Notes: generated by a model not told the origin, from the sequence alone. A stretch of DNA of 64,000 bases from Bifidobacterium simiiventris (GCF_019331715.1 NZ_JAHBBG010000008.1:1-64000); one strand, 5' to 3'. Positions 54,875 through 64,000 are shown, numbered from the stretch's first letter. Made by a program: numbers and translations.

Positions 54875-55575
54875 ATCACGACGTGGGTGGGCTCCAGATC
54901 CGGTCCGACGGCGGCTTCAACCACACGCGGCCGCACTCCCCCGCGCTTGGCGATCTCCTTGGCGGCCTTGTCGATCTCTGCCTGGGCCGAGCGCCCCTTC
55001 AATGCGACGAGGCAGCCATGCGGTTTCAGCAGCGGCAGCGTCCAGCCGGACAGCTTGGTCATCGGAGCGACGGCACGACAGGTCACCACCGCGAACGGAT
55101 GCAGGCCAGAGGCATGCTTGCGCAGGTTCGTAATCACCTCTTCGGATCGCGCGCGCAACACGGTCACGTTCTTGAGGTTCATCTCCTCGACGCACTCGTT
55201 CAGCCACTCGACCCGGCGTTCCATCGGCTCGATCAGCGTGAACCGGTGGTCCGGCAGGCAGGCCGAGGCGACGATGCCCGGGAATCCGCCGCCCGATCCG
55301 ATGTCGGCGACGGTCTTGAACCGCTCGTCCTTGGTCGCCTCGCGCACGAACGGCACGATCGCCGCGGAGTTGAGGATATGTCGCTCCCACACGATCGGCA
55401 CGTCACGCGGACCGATCAGACCGCGCGGCTCGCCCTCGCGCATGAGTTTCTCGTGAAACACCTCAAGTTTGGGGAGCGCGTCGCCGAGCACCTCGGCGAG
55501 TACGGGCGAACCGTCGAGCTGGTCGACGACCGGTTCGACGGGTTCGGATGTTTCATGTGAAACGTCGGTGTTCAT
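54859..55575 (-). CDS. rsmG: 16S rRNA (guanine527-N7)-methyltransferase
   Basis: This 238-residue SAM-dependent enzyme methylates G527 of 16S r[30 protein letters not shown] (SAM loop, about 82-95) and [15 protein letters not shown] are conserved. The ATG at 55575 is preferred; another ATG 8 codons upstream is possible. A parS-like site overlaps its first codons. It is followed by DnaA boxes and parA on the same strand. Confidence 0.93.
   Translation of the reverse strand: MNTDVSHETSEPVEPVVDQLDGSPVLAEVLGDALPKLEVFHEKLMREGEPRGLIGPRDVPIVWERHILNSAAIVPFVREATKDERFKTVADIGSGGGFPGIVASACLPDHRFTLIEPMERRVEWLNECVEEMNLKNVTVLRARSEEVITNLRKHASGLHPFAVVTCRAVAPMTKLSGWTLPLLKPHGCLVALKGRSAQAEIDKAAKEIAKRGGVRPRVVEAAVGPDLEPTHVVIVDKR
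55549..55564. other. parS: parS-like site
   Basis: TGTTTCATGTGAAACG differs from the parS consensus at two bases. It lies inside the rsmG start region, close to parAB and oriC. Confidence 0.65.
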
Positions 55576-55593
55576 GGAATGCCCTTCATGACT

Positions 55594-55694
55594 GGTCATA
55601 CCGCCTCGACTGAGCGAAAGCGAGCGGAGAGATCTTACCGGAGGTTTCCACCTCCCAGAAGATTTCTCCGCTCGCTGCGCTCGGTCGAAATGAC
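55594..55694. repeat. Family-A repeat pair
   Basis: A forward copy (55594-55636) and an inverted copy (55659-55694) form a long hairpin between jag and rsmG. Confidence 0.8.
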
Positions 55695-55722
55695 GATACG
55701 ATCGAGGAAAATACGGATCGAA

Positions 55723-56253
55723 CTACTCGTCGACCTCGTCGGTCTCGGCGGAATCGTCGGCGGCGGCCTTGAGATAGACGGTCACATAGCGATGCGGTTC
55801 CTCGCCGTGCGAACGCGACTTCATGCCCTCCTCACGGACCACGTCGTGCACGACCTTACGTTCGAACGAGTTCATCGGCTTCAGGTCGACCGGCTCGCCG
55901 GTCTCCTTCACCTCGTCGATCGCGTCGAGCGCGATGTCACGCAGGCGCTGGCGCTTGCGCTTGAGGAATCCGTCCACGTCCACGATCAGATGCGAACGCT
56001 CGCCGGTCTTCTGCTGCACAGCCAGCCGGGTCAGCTGCTGCAACGCGTCGACCACTTCCCCGTTGCGGCCGATCAGATGCTTGATGTCGGTATCGTCGTC
56101 GGCGACGATCTGCACCATCGGCCGTCCGTTGCGCACGCCCATCTCGATGTCGCCGTCGTAATCGGCGATGTCCAGCAGTCCCTCGAGATAGTCAGCGGCG
56201 ATGTCAGCTTCCTCGTTGAGCTGATCGATCGTCTTCTCGTCGTCCTGCGCCAT
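55723..56253 (-). CDS. jag: Jag/KhpB-type RNA-binding protein (KH-R3H)
   Basis: This 176-residue protein has a KH domain with KHLIGRNGEVVDALQQL (about 58-74) and a C-terminal R3H domain (RKVVHDVVREEG, then HRYVTVYL). KhpB/Jag proteins bind RNA and influence cell size and envelope growth. The N-terminal Jag_N domain is replaced by an acidic leader. The start follows AAGGAG 6 nt upstream. It is downstream of yidC, but a terminator lies between. Confidence 0.9.
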   Translation of the reverse strand: MAQDDEKTIDQLNEEADIAADYLEGLLDIADYDGDIEMGVRNGRPMVQIVADDDTDIKHLIGRNGEVVDALQQLTRLAVQQKTGERSHLIVDVDGFLKRKRQRLRDIALDAIDEVKETGEPVDLKPMNSFERKVVHDVVREEGMKSRSHGEEPHRYVTVYLKAAADDSAETDEVDE

Positions 56254-56309
56254 ATCACAACTCCTTATCAGCGAGGCCAAAGGTGGTCAAATCTACAGTC
56301 AGTCTAAAC

Positions 56310-56352
56310 CAAAAAATCTCACGGAAACGAATCACGCCCGTTTCCGTGAGAT
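56310..56352 (-). terminator. Intrinsic terminator between yidC and jag
   Basis: On the minus strand ATCTCACGGAAACG pairs perfectly with CGTTTCCGTGAGAT around a 9-nt loop and is followed by six T. It should stop or attenuate the yidC transcript before jag. Confidence 0.85.
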
Positions 56353-56361
56353 CATGGCACG

Positions 56362-57375
56362 TTATTTCTTCTTATTGCGGTTCTTGCGCTGTGGCTGCGC
56401 GCGCTGATAGCCCTGCTTCTCCTTGAGCTCGGCCTCTTCCTTGGCCTTGATGAGCTTCTCCTCTTCGAGGCTGGGCAGTCCAGCCTTCGCACGGCGCTCG
56501 TTCTCTCGCTTGTGGTCGCGCACTTCCTTGTCCTTGGCGGCCGGCGAACCGGGCGTCGGGAAGGCGTAGACCTGCCACGCGGTGCGGGCGAGGTTGCACA
56601 CGTTGTTGGTGAGCCAGTAGACGAGCACGGCGAACGGCATGGTCACGCCGGAGAAGATGTACATGATCGGGAACATCCACAGCATGCCCTTCTGCATGGC
56701 CGCGGCCTGGCCGACCATCGCCTCCTGGTTCGTGTTGCGCTTCATGCTGAAGTACGTGGTGAACCACAGGCAGAAGCACATGAGCGCGACGAAGACGCCG
56801 ATGATGATCTTGCCGTGCGTGGAAGCAGAGCCGAACACGTCGGTGACGTTCACGCCGAAGACGGTGGTCTGCGAGAACTGCTTGGCGGTGGCGACGTCGA
56901 ACGCGCCGAGCGCCTCACGCTTGCCGCGCGCGATGTACGGAATGGCCGAGAGCACGTAGAACATGCACATGAAGACCGGCGACTGGATGAGCATCGGCAG
57001 GCACGAACCGGCCGGGTTCGCGTCGTTGTCCTGATACAGCTTCATCATCTCGCGCTGCATGGCCTCTTTGCTGGCCTGATCGTTCTTGCCCTTGTACTTG
57101 TTCTGGATGCGCTGCATCTGCGGCTGGATCGCCTGCATCTTGCGCATCGACTTCATCGTCTTGTAGTACAGCGGGAACACGCACGCGTGCACGACGAGCA
57201 CGAGGAAGATGATCGACAGCACCCACGAGAAGCCGACGGGCGACATGCCGAGCAGGGTCAGGAAGCTGTGGAAGATGGCCATGATCTGGGTCATCAGCCA
57301 CTCGACCGGGGTCAGCAGCTTGTACAGCCAGCCCCAGAAGCCGCTGTCCAGCAGGAAGTTATCGTAATTGATCAT
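56362..57375 (-). CDS. yidC: Membrane protein insertase YidC
   Basis: This 337-residue protein has five main membrane segments and the Oxa1-type conserved blocks: VVHACVFPLYYKTMKSMRKM, the IQPQMQRIQNKYKG loop, and NPAGSCLPMLIQSPVFMCMF with the conserved polar groove. It inserts inner-membrane proteins with or without Sec. A basic tail (about 285-337), ending in KNRNKKK, would contact ribosomes. It is encoded 2 nt after yidD. Confidence 0.93.
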   Translation of the reverse strand: MINYDNFLLDSGFWGWLYKLLTPVEWLMTQIMAIFHSFLTLLGMSPVGFSWVLSIIFLVLVVHACVFPLYYKTMKSMRKMQAIQPQMQRIQNKYKGKNDQASKEAMQREMMKLYQDNDANPAGSCLPMLIQSPVFMCMFYVLSAIPYIARGKREALGAFDVATAKQFSQTTVFGVNVTDVFGSASTHGKIIIGVFVALMCFCLWFTTYFSMKRNTNQEAMVGQAAAMQKGMLWMFPIMYIFSGVTMPFAVLVYWLTNNVCNLARTAWQVYAFPTPGSPAAKDKEVRDHKRENERRAKAGLPSLEEEKLIKAKEEAELKEKQGYQRAQPQRKNRNKKK

Positions 57376-57377
57376 CG

Positions 57378-57719
57378 CTAGGCCATCTCCTTACGTTGCG
57401 CATGATGATCCGGCTCGTCGGCATCATCATGCCAGGCCAGTGGTGTCAGTCGGGGCTCCTCATGGGCCTTCGACCATGAAAATCGATAAAAAACGGAATA
57501 CCGCTGCGGCACATCGTCAATGCCGCCGCGACTCCACGGCCGGCAACGCAGCAGACGCAATACGGCGAGCAACCCGCCGCGGAACGCCCCATACCGCTCC
57601 AATGCCTCGACGGCATAGTTCGAGCAGGAGGGGTAATACTTGCAACAGGCCGGACGGTTCGCGGAAATCGATCGCTGATACCAGCGGATCGCGCGGATCA
57701 TGCCGTCAGCCGCGTGCAT
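57378..57719 (-). CDS. yidD: Membrane protein insertion efficiency factor YidD
   Basis: This 113-residue amphipathic membrane-associated protein carries the YidD signature [20 protein letters not shown], then [14 protein letters not shown] and [17 protein letters not shown]. It assists YidC-dependent insertion. The start at 57719 overlaps rnpA by 14 nt; MIRAIRW at 57701 is an equally sound start without overlap. The order rnpA-yidD-yidC is conserved. Confidence 0.9.
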   Translation of the reverse strand: MHAADGMIRAIRWYQRSISANRPACCKYYPSCSNYAVEALERYGAFRGGLLAVLRLLRCRPWSRGGIDDVPQRYSVFYRFSWSKAHEEPRLTPLAWHDDADEPDHHAQRKEMA

Positions 57720-58086
57720 CGGCGACACGCTTCGCTGTTTTACGTGAAACAGCGTCGAACAGCGACGCCACCTGCCGGTCCAACGACTGGAAATCGGCAT
57801 GTGCGGCGCTCGGCTTCGCCCGCATCACGACGTCCACGGATTCGGGAAGCCGCGATTCGTAGGCGCGGGCCAATACGCGGAACCGCCGCTTGACGGTGTT
57901 GCGCGTGACCGCATGCCCCACCGATTTGGATACGGCAAGGCCAAGCCGCCGGCCATTCGCCGTCGTTTCGCCCAAAACTGAGGAATCGTCGCGCACCAGA
58001 TAGTGCACGACGATATCCTTGTCACTGACTTTACGACGGCGCTTGAGCACGGTGACGAAGTCACGATGACTCTTCAGCCGCTCCAC
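57706..58086 (-). CDS. rnpA: Ribonuclease P protein component
   Basis: This 126-residue basic protein is the protein subunit of RNase P, which cuts 5' leaders from pre-t[20 protein letters not shown] opens the domain and the RNR-like signature is [18 protein letters not shown]. The GTG at 58086 is chosen as the start because it precedes the first conserved residues; the longer frame upstream overlaps rpmH antisense to its sense use. A parS-like site (57736-57751) lies in the last codons. Confidence 0.9.
   Translation of the reverse strand: MERLKSHRDFVTVLKRRRKVSDKDIVVHYLVRDDSSVLGETTANGRRLGLAVSKSVGHAVTRNTVKRRFRVLARAYESRLPESVDVVMRAKPSAAHADFQSLDRQVASLFDAVSRKTAKRVADARG
57736..57751. other. parS: parS-like site
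   Basis: TGTTTTACGTGAAACA has one mismatch to consensus and lies in the 3' end of rnpA, less than 1 kb from dnaA. Confidence 0.75.
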
Positions 58087-58112
58087 GTCGATGTTGCCGC
58101 CGAGCGTATAGG

Positions 58113-58247
58113 TCAGGCGGCCAGGGACTTGCGGCCCTTGGCACGGCGACGGTTGATGGTCGCGCGGCCGGAACGGGTGCGCATGCGCAGGCGGAAGCCG
58201 TGCTTCATGTGACGGCGGCGGTTGTTCGGCTGGAATGTCCTCTTCAT
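58113..58247 (-). CDS. rpmH: 50S ribosomal protein L34
   Basis: The 44-residue product begins [19 protein letters not shown] and ends in [11 protein letters not shown], the complete L34 pattern. GGGAG lies 7 nt before the start. It heads the rpmH-rnpA-yidD-yidC operon divergent from dnaA. Confidence 0.97.
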   Translation of the reverse strand: MKRTFQPNNRRRHMKHGFRLRMRTRSGRATINRRRAKGRKSLAA

Positions 58248-58429
58248 AATTTAGCTCCCGGTGTTTTAGCCGCGCCAAGGCACGGCTCCTCATGAGTCAA
58301 GCTATACCAAAGTACTCTTACCCCTGCCCACAAGTCAAAACGCCGAGCGTATTTTCACATTTCGGTCGTTGTTCCATAACGGTTCATTTGCATATAACCG
58401 TTGAAAAATCAAGCCCTCACGGCGGCGAG

Positions 58430-58494
58430 TTATCCACAAATTACACGAATGTTATTCACATTCCAATGTTTTCAACACGCAAGCCTGTGGATAA
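58430..58494. other. oriC DnaA-box cluster 2 (rpmH-dnaA gap)
   Basis: TTATCCACA at 58430, TTATTCACA at 58452 and an inverted box at 58486 lie upstream of dnaA. They may serve both origin function and DnaA autoregulation. The rest of the 58248-58558 gap holds rpmH and dnaA leaders with no other gene. Confidence 0.8.
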
Positions 58495-58558
58495 CTTCTA
58501 GGTTTTGGAGTAAAAATGATCTGTTGTCATATTATTCGCTCGAGTGGAGGAGGCCCGC

Positions 58559-60148
58559 ATGGCGCACACGCCGCAGGACCCCGCAGCGCAGGCGACCCGG
58601 ATCTGGGCGGATGCGCTGGCACTGCTCAAGCATAATTCCAAGCTGACCGTCCGCGACAAGGCGTGGCTTGAAGGCGTGGTTCCCGAGGCGGTGTTCGGCA
58701 CGACGATCGTGCTGTGCGTCGAGAACCTCGCCACGCAGCAGGCGCTGCAGAAGGATCTGAGCGAACCGATGCTCCAGGCGTTGAACATCGCCTCGGGCGT
58801 CGACATGTTCCCCGCGTTCAAGGTGGAGCCGCGTCCGAAGACCAAGCCGCAGCCGGCGCCGGCCTCGGAATATCCCGAATCCCGACACGCCGACGACGAG
58901 ATCGAGGCGCTCAACGCGCCGACCGTCGCCGATCTCGGTCAGGAATCGTATCGTCCGGATGGCATGGAACCGGTGGCCCCCGCGCCCCAGCCGATCGCAA
59001 CGTCACAGCCGATCGCACCGACCCAGCCGGCGAATGCAACGGACATCGCGCAACAACCCACACATCCGACGTTCAATCGCACGCAGGTGGCGCGCGATCC
59101 CGAAACGCATCTGAACAAAAACGCGACGTTCGACACGTTCGTCCCGGGCGAGTCGAACCGATTCGCATGGACCGTGGCGCAGGCCGTGGCCGAGGGAACC
59201 GGGCGCGACTACAACCCGTTGTGTATCTACGGCGGGTCAGGTCTGGGCAAGACCCACCTGCTGAACGCCATCGGCAACTATGCGCTGGTCAAGGACCCGA
59301 ACCTCAAGGTGCGGTACGTCACCAGCGAGGAATTCACGAACGAATTCATCGAGGCGCTGCAGACCCCGAACCAGAGTCAGGGCCAGATCGCCGCGTTCAA
59401 CCGCCGCTACCGAGCGGTCGACGTGCTGCTGATCGACGACATCCAGTTCCTCGGTGGCAAGGACGCGACACTCGACCAGTTCTTCCATACGTTCAACACG
59501 TTGTATCAGGCGAACAAGCGCATCGTGATCGCATCCGATGTGCCGCCGAAGAACCTCAAAGGCTTCGAGGCGCGACTGATCTCGCGCTTCGAGTCCGGCC
59601 TCGTCGTCGACGTGACGCCGCCCGATCTGGAGACGCGCATCGCGATCCTGCGCATGATGGCCTCGATCAACCATGCGAATATCCCGCCGGAGGTGCTCGA
59701 TCTGATCGCGGAACGGTTCACCGAGAACATCCGCGAACTCGAAGGCGCGCTCACCCGCGTCACCGCGGTCGCCTCGCTGAGCAACCAGCCGGTCACGCGC
59801 GCGCTGGCCGAGCAGACATTGCAGGACTTTTTCACGGCGGACGTCGAAATCAAGCCGACCGACATCATCAGTCAGGTCGCGAAGTATTTCCACCTGTCAT
59901 TCGATGACATCGTTGGCAAGGGCCGTACCAAAAACGTGTCGATCGCACGTCAAATCGCGATGTATCTGTGCCGAGAGAATACCGGCATGAGCCTGGTCGA
60001 CATTGGCGAGGTGTTCCACGGGCGTGACCACACCACGGTGATGCATGCGGTGAAGCAGATCAACCAGAAAATGCAGCAGAAACAGGAGATCTACAATTAC
60101 GTTGTGGAACTGACGCTGCGTCTCAAGCAGCAGTCGAACGACAAGTAG
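58559..60148 (+). CDS. dnaA: Chromosomal replication initiator protein DnaA
   Basis: The 529-residue initiator has an N-terminal domain I, a Pro/Gln-rich domain II (about 95-185), an AAA+ domain with [19 protein letters not shown] and [14 protein letters not shown], and a DNA-binding domain IV with the [12 protein letters not shown] signature. It melts oriC after binding the three box clusters listed here. The start at 58559 follows GGAGGA at suitable distance. Confidence 0.96.
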   Translation: MAHTPQDPAAQATRIWADALALLKHNSKLTVRDKAWLEGVVPEAVFGTTIVLCVENLATQQALQKDLSEPMLQALNIASGVDMFPAFKVEPRPKTKPQPAPASEYPESRHADDEIEALNAPTVADLGQESYRPDGMEPVAPAPQPIATSQPIAPTQPANATDIAQQPTHPTFNRTQVARDPETHLNKNATFDTFVPGESNRFAWTVAQAVAEGTGRDYNPLCIYGGSGLGKTHLLNAIGNYALVKDPNLKVRYVTSEEFTNEFIEALQTPNQSQGQIAAFNRRYRAVDVLLIDDIQFLGGKDATLDQFFHTFNTLYQANKRIVIASDVPPKNLKGFEARLISRFESGLVVDVTPPDLETRIAILRMMASINHANIPPEVLDLIAERFTENIRELEGALTRVTAVASLSNQPVTRALAEQTLQDFFTADVEIKPTDIISQVAKYFHLSFDDIVGKGRTKNVSIARQIAMYLCRENTGMSLVDIGEVFHGRDHTTVMHAVKQINQKMQQKQEIYNYVVELTLRLKQQSNDK

Positions 60149-60190
60149 ACCGTTTTCCACGTGTTTTTTTCGCCGGACGGACGTATTGCG

Positions 60191-60796
60191 CCGTCCAGCA
60201 GAATCGTTCTGACAGACCGTTTTCGGCACTTTTTCGCGGCTTCGCGGAAAAGTGCCGTTTTTCGTCTGTGAGCGCGGCTGTGACGGACGGCGACCGAGCG
60301 ACGCTGCACCCCACTCCGCGCGCGATTCGCGATCACCAGGCACGGGACTCCCTCGTCCAGCGGCCGAATAATCGTTCTCGACGCCGTACGACACATGACG
60401 GGATATTCCGATCGATATGCCCTGCACTATTTCCCGCAATATGTTCGTATATTTCTTGATTATCGACCGAACCCACCGTCCAGCACGATCACGCTGAGCG
60501 AACGTTTTCAGCGTTTTTTCCAAGCGATATAAAAACCATGCGTTTTTCGTCTGTGAGAGCGGTTGTACTGGACGGAACCGGCCACGCGTTCCGGCGTCCA
60601 TTTCAGGCAACAACCGCCCTCCCGGCATCGGATCGACGAACGAATATCATCCGAATTACGGCACGCATGCCACGTGTCCTGCCACGACAGCTCATGCCAT
60701 TCAGCACAAGGGCGCTGAGCGAACGATTTCGGCACTTTTTCGGCTCGTTTGGGAAAACACCCGATTTTGGTCTGTGAGCGCGATTGTGGTGGACGG
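60191..60796. repeat. Three dispersed 100-bp repeats in the dnaA-dnaN gap
   Basis: Units at 60191-60290, 60476-60575 and 60697-60796 are each 100 bp long. The first two begin CCGTCCAGCA (the third CCATTCAGCA), and all three end in GGACGG. Internal TTTTCGGCACTTTTTC and TTTCGTCTGTGAG-type segments are shared. The first two ends are inverted repeats. The first carries a terminator-like hairpin (about 60221-60260) just beyond dnaA. Confidence 0.65.
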
Positions 60797-60861
60797 GCGG
60801 TGTCGGAAGCGTCCGCGACATACCTCGACACGCCCGGGTTGTGACGCGCGAACAGAAAAAG

Positions 60862-61094
60862 TTATCCACACAGTTATGCACAAATGTGGGTAAACCCTGC
60901 GGATAACCGGTGGATAACCCGCCGCTCCAATGTGGATAACTCGTGGAATACTCGTCGTCGAATGTGGATAACTTTCAATCTCGATTTTTCATGTGGATAA
61001 CTTGCCGTTTTATCCACAGAAATGCAGAAGTTATCCACATTGATCTCCATCTCGTCAGCGCTACTCGCCATTACCGTCACGAGAGTTATCCACA
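60862..61094. other. oriC DnaA-box cluster 3 (dnaA-dnaN gap)
   Basis: Exact TTATCCACA boxes in either orientation lie at 60862, 60931, 60963, 60992, 61010, 61031 and 61086. One-mismatch boxes are at 60874 and 60885. This is the densest group near dnaN and the likely core of oriC. Confidence 0.88.
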
Positions 61095-61243
61095 GTTTCC
61101 ACAGCGCTTATTACTACGACTATCTACCCACTTACGTACGGTCGTCGCCGTCACGATAACGCATCCCACCTTCACGATTCGCAATCCCACGGCTCTTGGT
61201 TAGAATGACGATCAAGACAGCAAGCGATGAAAGTAGGATTTAC

Positions 61244-62365
61244 ATGAAAGTCGAAATCGATTCCGCCGCGTTGGCCGACGCGGTCGCATGGACGACCCGC
61301 GTGATCGAGGCTCGTCCGGCCAATCCCATTCTCGTCGGCATCCGCCTCGAGGCCATTGACGGAACGCTGCAGCTTTCCGCGTACAACTACAAGATCTCCG
61401 CGCGTCACCACATCGAGGCCGGAGTCGACGAATCCGGAAGCGTGCTCGTGCTCGGCAAACTGCTCGCCGATATCACCAAGTCGTTGCCCGCCGAACGTAC
61501 CTACCTGTCGACCGACGACTCGACGCTGACGATCACTTCGGGCAAGTCGAAGTTCACGTTGCAGCTCATGCCGGAGACCGAATACCCCGATATGCCCGTC
61601 GTTCCAGCGAAAATCGGTCAGGTCGACGCGCCGACTTTCGCCCAGGCAGTGTCCCAGGCGTGCGTCGCGGTGTCCCGCGAGGAGAATCGCCCGGTGCTGA
61701 CCGGCGTACGCGTCCAGTTCCATGGCGACAAAGTGATCATGACCGCGACCGACCGCTTCCGTCTGGCCCGCGCGACCTTCACGTGGACCCCGGTCGACCA
61801 AGACATCGACGCCACGACACTGGTTCGCGGCTCGTTGCTGCGCGATATCGCCCGTTCGCTCGACGAGCACCAGAATGTTGTGATCGATTTTGATCAGGAT
61901 TCGTCGTCTTTGCTCGGTTTTGAGAATGCCGGCCGAGTCTCGACCTCGCAGCTGATCGACGGCGAGTTCCCGGCGACCGATCGCCTGTTCGCCGACGACT
62001 ATCCGATCCAAGCGGTGATCGATCGCCTGCAACTGATCGGTGCAATCAAGCGAGTCGCACTGGTCGCCGAACGCAACGCGTCGATCCGCATGACGTTCTC
62101 CGGACAGGAACTGACGCTGTCGGCCGGCGCCGCCGACGAGGCCCAGGCTCAGGAAATCCTCGACATCGATCTTGACGGCGAAGACATCACCGTCGCGTTC
62201 AACCCGTCCTACCTGATCGAGGGTCTGTCGGCGATCACTGAACCGTTCGTGCGCATGAAGATGACGACCGCTGTCAAGCCGGTCGAGTTCAATGGTCAGC
62301 AGGAATCCGATTCGGACGAGTCGATGGACTATCGTTACCTGCTGGTGCCGGTGCGATTCAACTGA
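61244..62365 (+). CDS. dnaN: DNA polymerase III beta subunit (sliding clamp)
   Basis: This 373-residue three-domain clamp (MKVEIDSAALADAVAW start, LPAERTYL, ENRPVLTGVRV, FNPSYLIEGL and a terminal YRYLLVPVR) holds polymerase III on DNA. The start at 61244 has AAGTAGGA upstream and matches the family. It is followed by recF, which it probably shares a transcript with. Confidence 0.95.
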   Translation: MKVEIDSAALADAVAWTTRVIEARPANPILVGIRLEAIDGTLQLSAYNYKISARHHIEAGVDESGSVLVLGKLLADITKSLPAERTYLSTDDSTLTITSGKSKFTLQLMPETEYPDMPVVPAKIGQVDAPTFAQAVSQACVAVSREENRPVLTGVRVQFHGDKVIMTATDRFRLARATFTWTPVDQDIDATTLVRGSLLRDIARSLDEHQNVVIDFDQDSSSLLGFENAGRVSTSQLIDGEFPATDRLFADDYPIQAVIDRLQLIGAIKRVALVAERNASIRMTFSGQELTLSAGAADEAQAQEILDIDLDGEDITVAFNPSYLIEGLSAITEPFVRMKMTTAVKPVEFNGQQESDSDESMDYRYLLVPVRFN

Positions 62366-62508
62366 CGTTCGATCGGCGTACGCGTGGTGTGCGGCCGATC
62401 GAAATAACTCAACAAAATCGTTGGAAAGACAATACGGAAAGCGCTTACCAAAGTTTGGGGAAGACAAACGGTAAACGCTTTCCGTTTTCTGTGGCTGGAG
62501 AATCTCGC

Positions 62509-63735
62509 ATGTACGTGTCGCGCCTCGCGCTTGACCACTTCCGCTCGTGGGAGCATCTCGTGGTCGACTTCACGCCCGGCGTGAACATCCTGCAGGGCTC
62601 GAACGGCCTCGGCAAGACCAACCTCGTGGAGGCCGTCGAAGTGCTCTCCACCGGTTCCAGCCACCGTGCCTCCGGTTCCCTGCCGCTGATCGAACGCGGT
62701 CAGGCCTCGGCCGTCATCCGCGCAAATGTGAACGATTCGTCCCCGTCCGAGACGACTACCTACGAGCTGACCGTCACGGCCCGCGGCGCGAACCGCGCCC
62801 GCGTCAACGGCGGCAGATCCGCCTACCTGCGCGACGTGATCGGACAGGTCCCCAGCGTCTCGTTCACCCCCGAAGACCAGCGTCTCGTGGCCGGAGATCC
62901 GGCCTCCCGGCGCACCCTGCTCAATCAGGCCGGTGCCCTCCTCGTCCCCGGCTACCCCGACCGGCTGCAGACGATCACGAAGATCGCCCGGCAGCGTGCC
63001 GCGCTGCTCAAGCAGCTCGGCGACGGTCGCACCGCGGCGAACGGACGGCTCGACCCCGGCTACGGCCTGCCCTCCCCCGCCGAGGCCGCGCTCAACGGCC
63101 TCGAGATCTGGACCGGCCAGTTCATCGAGACCGGCGTCGCCATCACCCGCGACCGCCGGCGGCTGGTCGACCGTCTCGCCGCTCCCTTCACCGAGATCTA
63201 CCGCGAACTGGCCGGCGCCGACGAGCATGCGGAACTCGTCTACGAACCTTCGTTCGAGGAGATCTTCCTCTACCCCGACCCGCTGCCGCATATCAGCGAG
63301 CACTTCCAGCGCATCTACCCGGGCGAGGTGGCACGTGGGCAGAACCTGATCGGCCCGCACCGCGACGACCTGTCGCTGCTGCTCAACGGCATGCCCGCGC
63401 GCGAGTTCGCGTCGAACGGCGAGATGTGGACGATGGCGCTGGCGCTCAAGATGGCGCTGTACGAGGCCGTCGCGGCCGACCGCGGCGTCAAGCCGATCGT
63501 CATCCTCGACGATGTGTTCGCCCAGCTCGACGAGTCGCGCCGCCGTCAGATCCTCGACTTCGCCGCACGTCAGGACCAGGTGCTCATCACGGTCGCCGCG
63601 GCCAGCGACATCCCCGATCTCGACGTGATCGGCGGCCATCCCGCGCACGTCATCGACGTGGCCGCGCTCAAACGCGAGCAGGACGCGTACCTGCACCCCG
63701 ATTTGTCCGCGTTCGGCATCGAGGTCGACTCGTGA
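62509..63735 (+). CDS. recF: DNA replication and repair protein RecF
   Basis: This 408-residue SMC-like ATPase loads RecA at gaps. LDHFRSWEHL and the Walker A GSNGLGKTNLVEAV (about 31-44) open it. LIGPHRDDLSLLLNG is the signature, and VILDDVFAQLDESRR holds Walker B. The ATG at 62509 has GGAG upstream. Its stop overlaps the next start (GTGA). Confidence 0.95.
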   Translation: MYVSRLALDHFRSWEHLVVDFTPGVNILQGSNGLGKTNLVEAVEVLSTGSSHRASGSLPLIERGQASAVIRANVNDSSPSETTTYELTVTARGANRARVNGGRSAYLRDVIGQVPSVSFTPEDQRLVAGDPASRRTLLNQAGALLVPGYPDRLQTITKIARQRAALLKQLGDGRTAANGRLDPGYGLPSPAEAALNGLEIWTGQFIETGVAITRDRRRLVDRLAAPFTEIYRELAGADEHAELVYEPSFEEIFLYPDPLPHISEHFQRIYPGEVARGQNLIGPHRDDLSLLLNGMPAREFASNGEMWTMALALKMALYEAVAADRGVKPIVILDDVFAQLDESRRRQILDFAARQDQVLITVAAASDIPDLDVIGGHPAHVIDVAALKREQDAYLHPDLSAFGIEVDS

Positions 63736-64000
63736 AACCGCCGATCGAACGCACGCTCAAACTCGACGAGCGCAAGCTGCCGGCGCAGGTCTTCGAACGG
63801 CTCGCCCAGCGCGGCGGATACATCATGCGCGACCGCAAAACCCGCGAAGCCAACCGTGAGAAGGCATGGGAGAGCTTCGGCAAGCCCGGGCGCGATCCGA
63901 ACACGCTGGGCAGCGTGATGGCCGGCATCGCGAACGGGCGGCATTGGGTGCCGCAGCTCAAACTCGCGCAACTGCGCGAACACTGGGATCAGGTCGTCGG
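63732..64000 (+). CDS. DciA/DUF721 family helicase-loading protein (partial, cut by window end)
   Basis: The gene begins GTG with a 4-nt overlap to recF and runs off the right end. The visible 89 residues are basic, with LPAQVFERLAQRGGYIM and a GSVMAGIANGRHWVPQLKLA block typical of the actinobacterial protein between recF and gyrB. DciA-type proteins help load the replicative helicase. Confidence 0.8.
   Translation, partial: MKPPIERTLKLDERKLPAQVFERLAQRGGYIMRDRKTREANREKAWESFGKPGRDPNTLGSVMAGIANGRHWVPQLKLAQLREHWDQVV

Noticed and set aside
60097..60883. Several small minus-strand frames in the dnaA-dnaN gap
   Set aside because: They follow the 100-bp repeats and the DnaA boxes, carry no domain, and lie in the origin.

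Overview
The window is the chromosomal origin region of a high-GC actinobacterium, almost certainly a Bifidobacterium. The genus is supported by four things: the block rpmH/dnaA/dnaN/recF/dciA with rnpA-yidD-yidC-jag-rsmG-parA-parB on the opposite strand; the neighbourhood rpfB-like/ksgA/ispE and cca/NUDIX/DUF6049/murJ-pseudokinase; a sortase-assembled pilus operon of bifidobacterial type; and alpha-galactosidase plus GH13 alpha-glucosidase genes. The species cannot be fixed from the sequence alone.

Layout. 0.2-3.2 kb: class E sortase and a DUF881 protein on the minus strand, divergent from a crgA with a long acidic/threonine-rich N-terminus. 3.2-6.1 kb: a THUMP-like methyltransferase carrying two repeat insertions, and a first stand-alone AAA ATPase. 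6.4-15.7 kb: a pilus operon on the minus strand (tip adhesin, major pilin, minor pilin, class C sortase). Its first gene contains a run of nine G just after the start, which leaves the reading frame out of register in this sequence (predicted OFF). 16.6-17.9 kb: second ATPase. 18-23.1 kb: GH13 and GH36 glycosidases. 23.7-27.9 kb: tadA, a CPA1-type Na+/H+ antiporter and an alpha/beta hydrolase. 28.1-33.2 kb: third ATPase, a Ser/Thr kinase and a DsbA-like thioredoxin-fold protein. 33.4-33.65 kb: tRNA-Thr(TGT) and a candidate small RNA with C-rich hairpin loops. 34.3-47.4 kb: rpfB-like cell-wall hydrolase, ksgA, ispE, LytR_C protein, cca, NUDIX, DUF6049 and murJ-pseudokinase. 48.2-52.2 kb: sugar acetyltransferase, fourth ATPase, trxB and a small GIY-YIG nuclease. 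52.2-64 kb: the parAB/oriC block, with three DnaA-box clusters and three parS-like sites.

Two themes stand out beyond the core genes. First, at least three dispersed palindromic repeat families occupy nearly every long intergenic gap. Some copies have entered coding sequence in frame (methyltransferase, alpha-galactosidase), and one family brackets the GIY-YIG nuclease gene and appears to supply its ribosome-binding site. Second, four unlinked P-loop ATPase genes, three of them with a visible PD-(D/E)XK-like C-terminal motif, each sit alone behind their own sequence-unrelated set of repeated, mostly palindromic elements. This looks like a family of independently autoregulated one-gene modules, and it is the best candidate here for an undescribed system.

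The core genes fit together in the usual actinobacterial way. DnaA, the beta clamp, RecF and DciA serve replication initiation. ParA/ParB and parS serve origin segregation. RnpA, L34, YidD, YidC and Jag serve translation and membrane insertion. CrgA, MurJ-pseudokinase, the Rpf-like hydrolase, the LytR_C protein and the sortases serve cell-wall growth and surface display.
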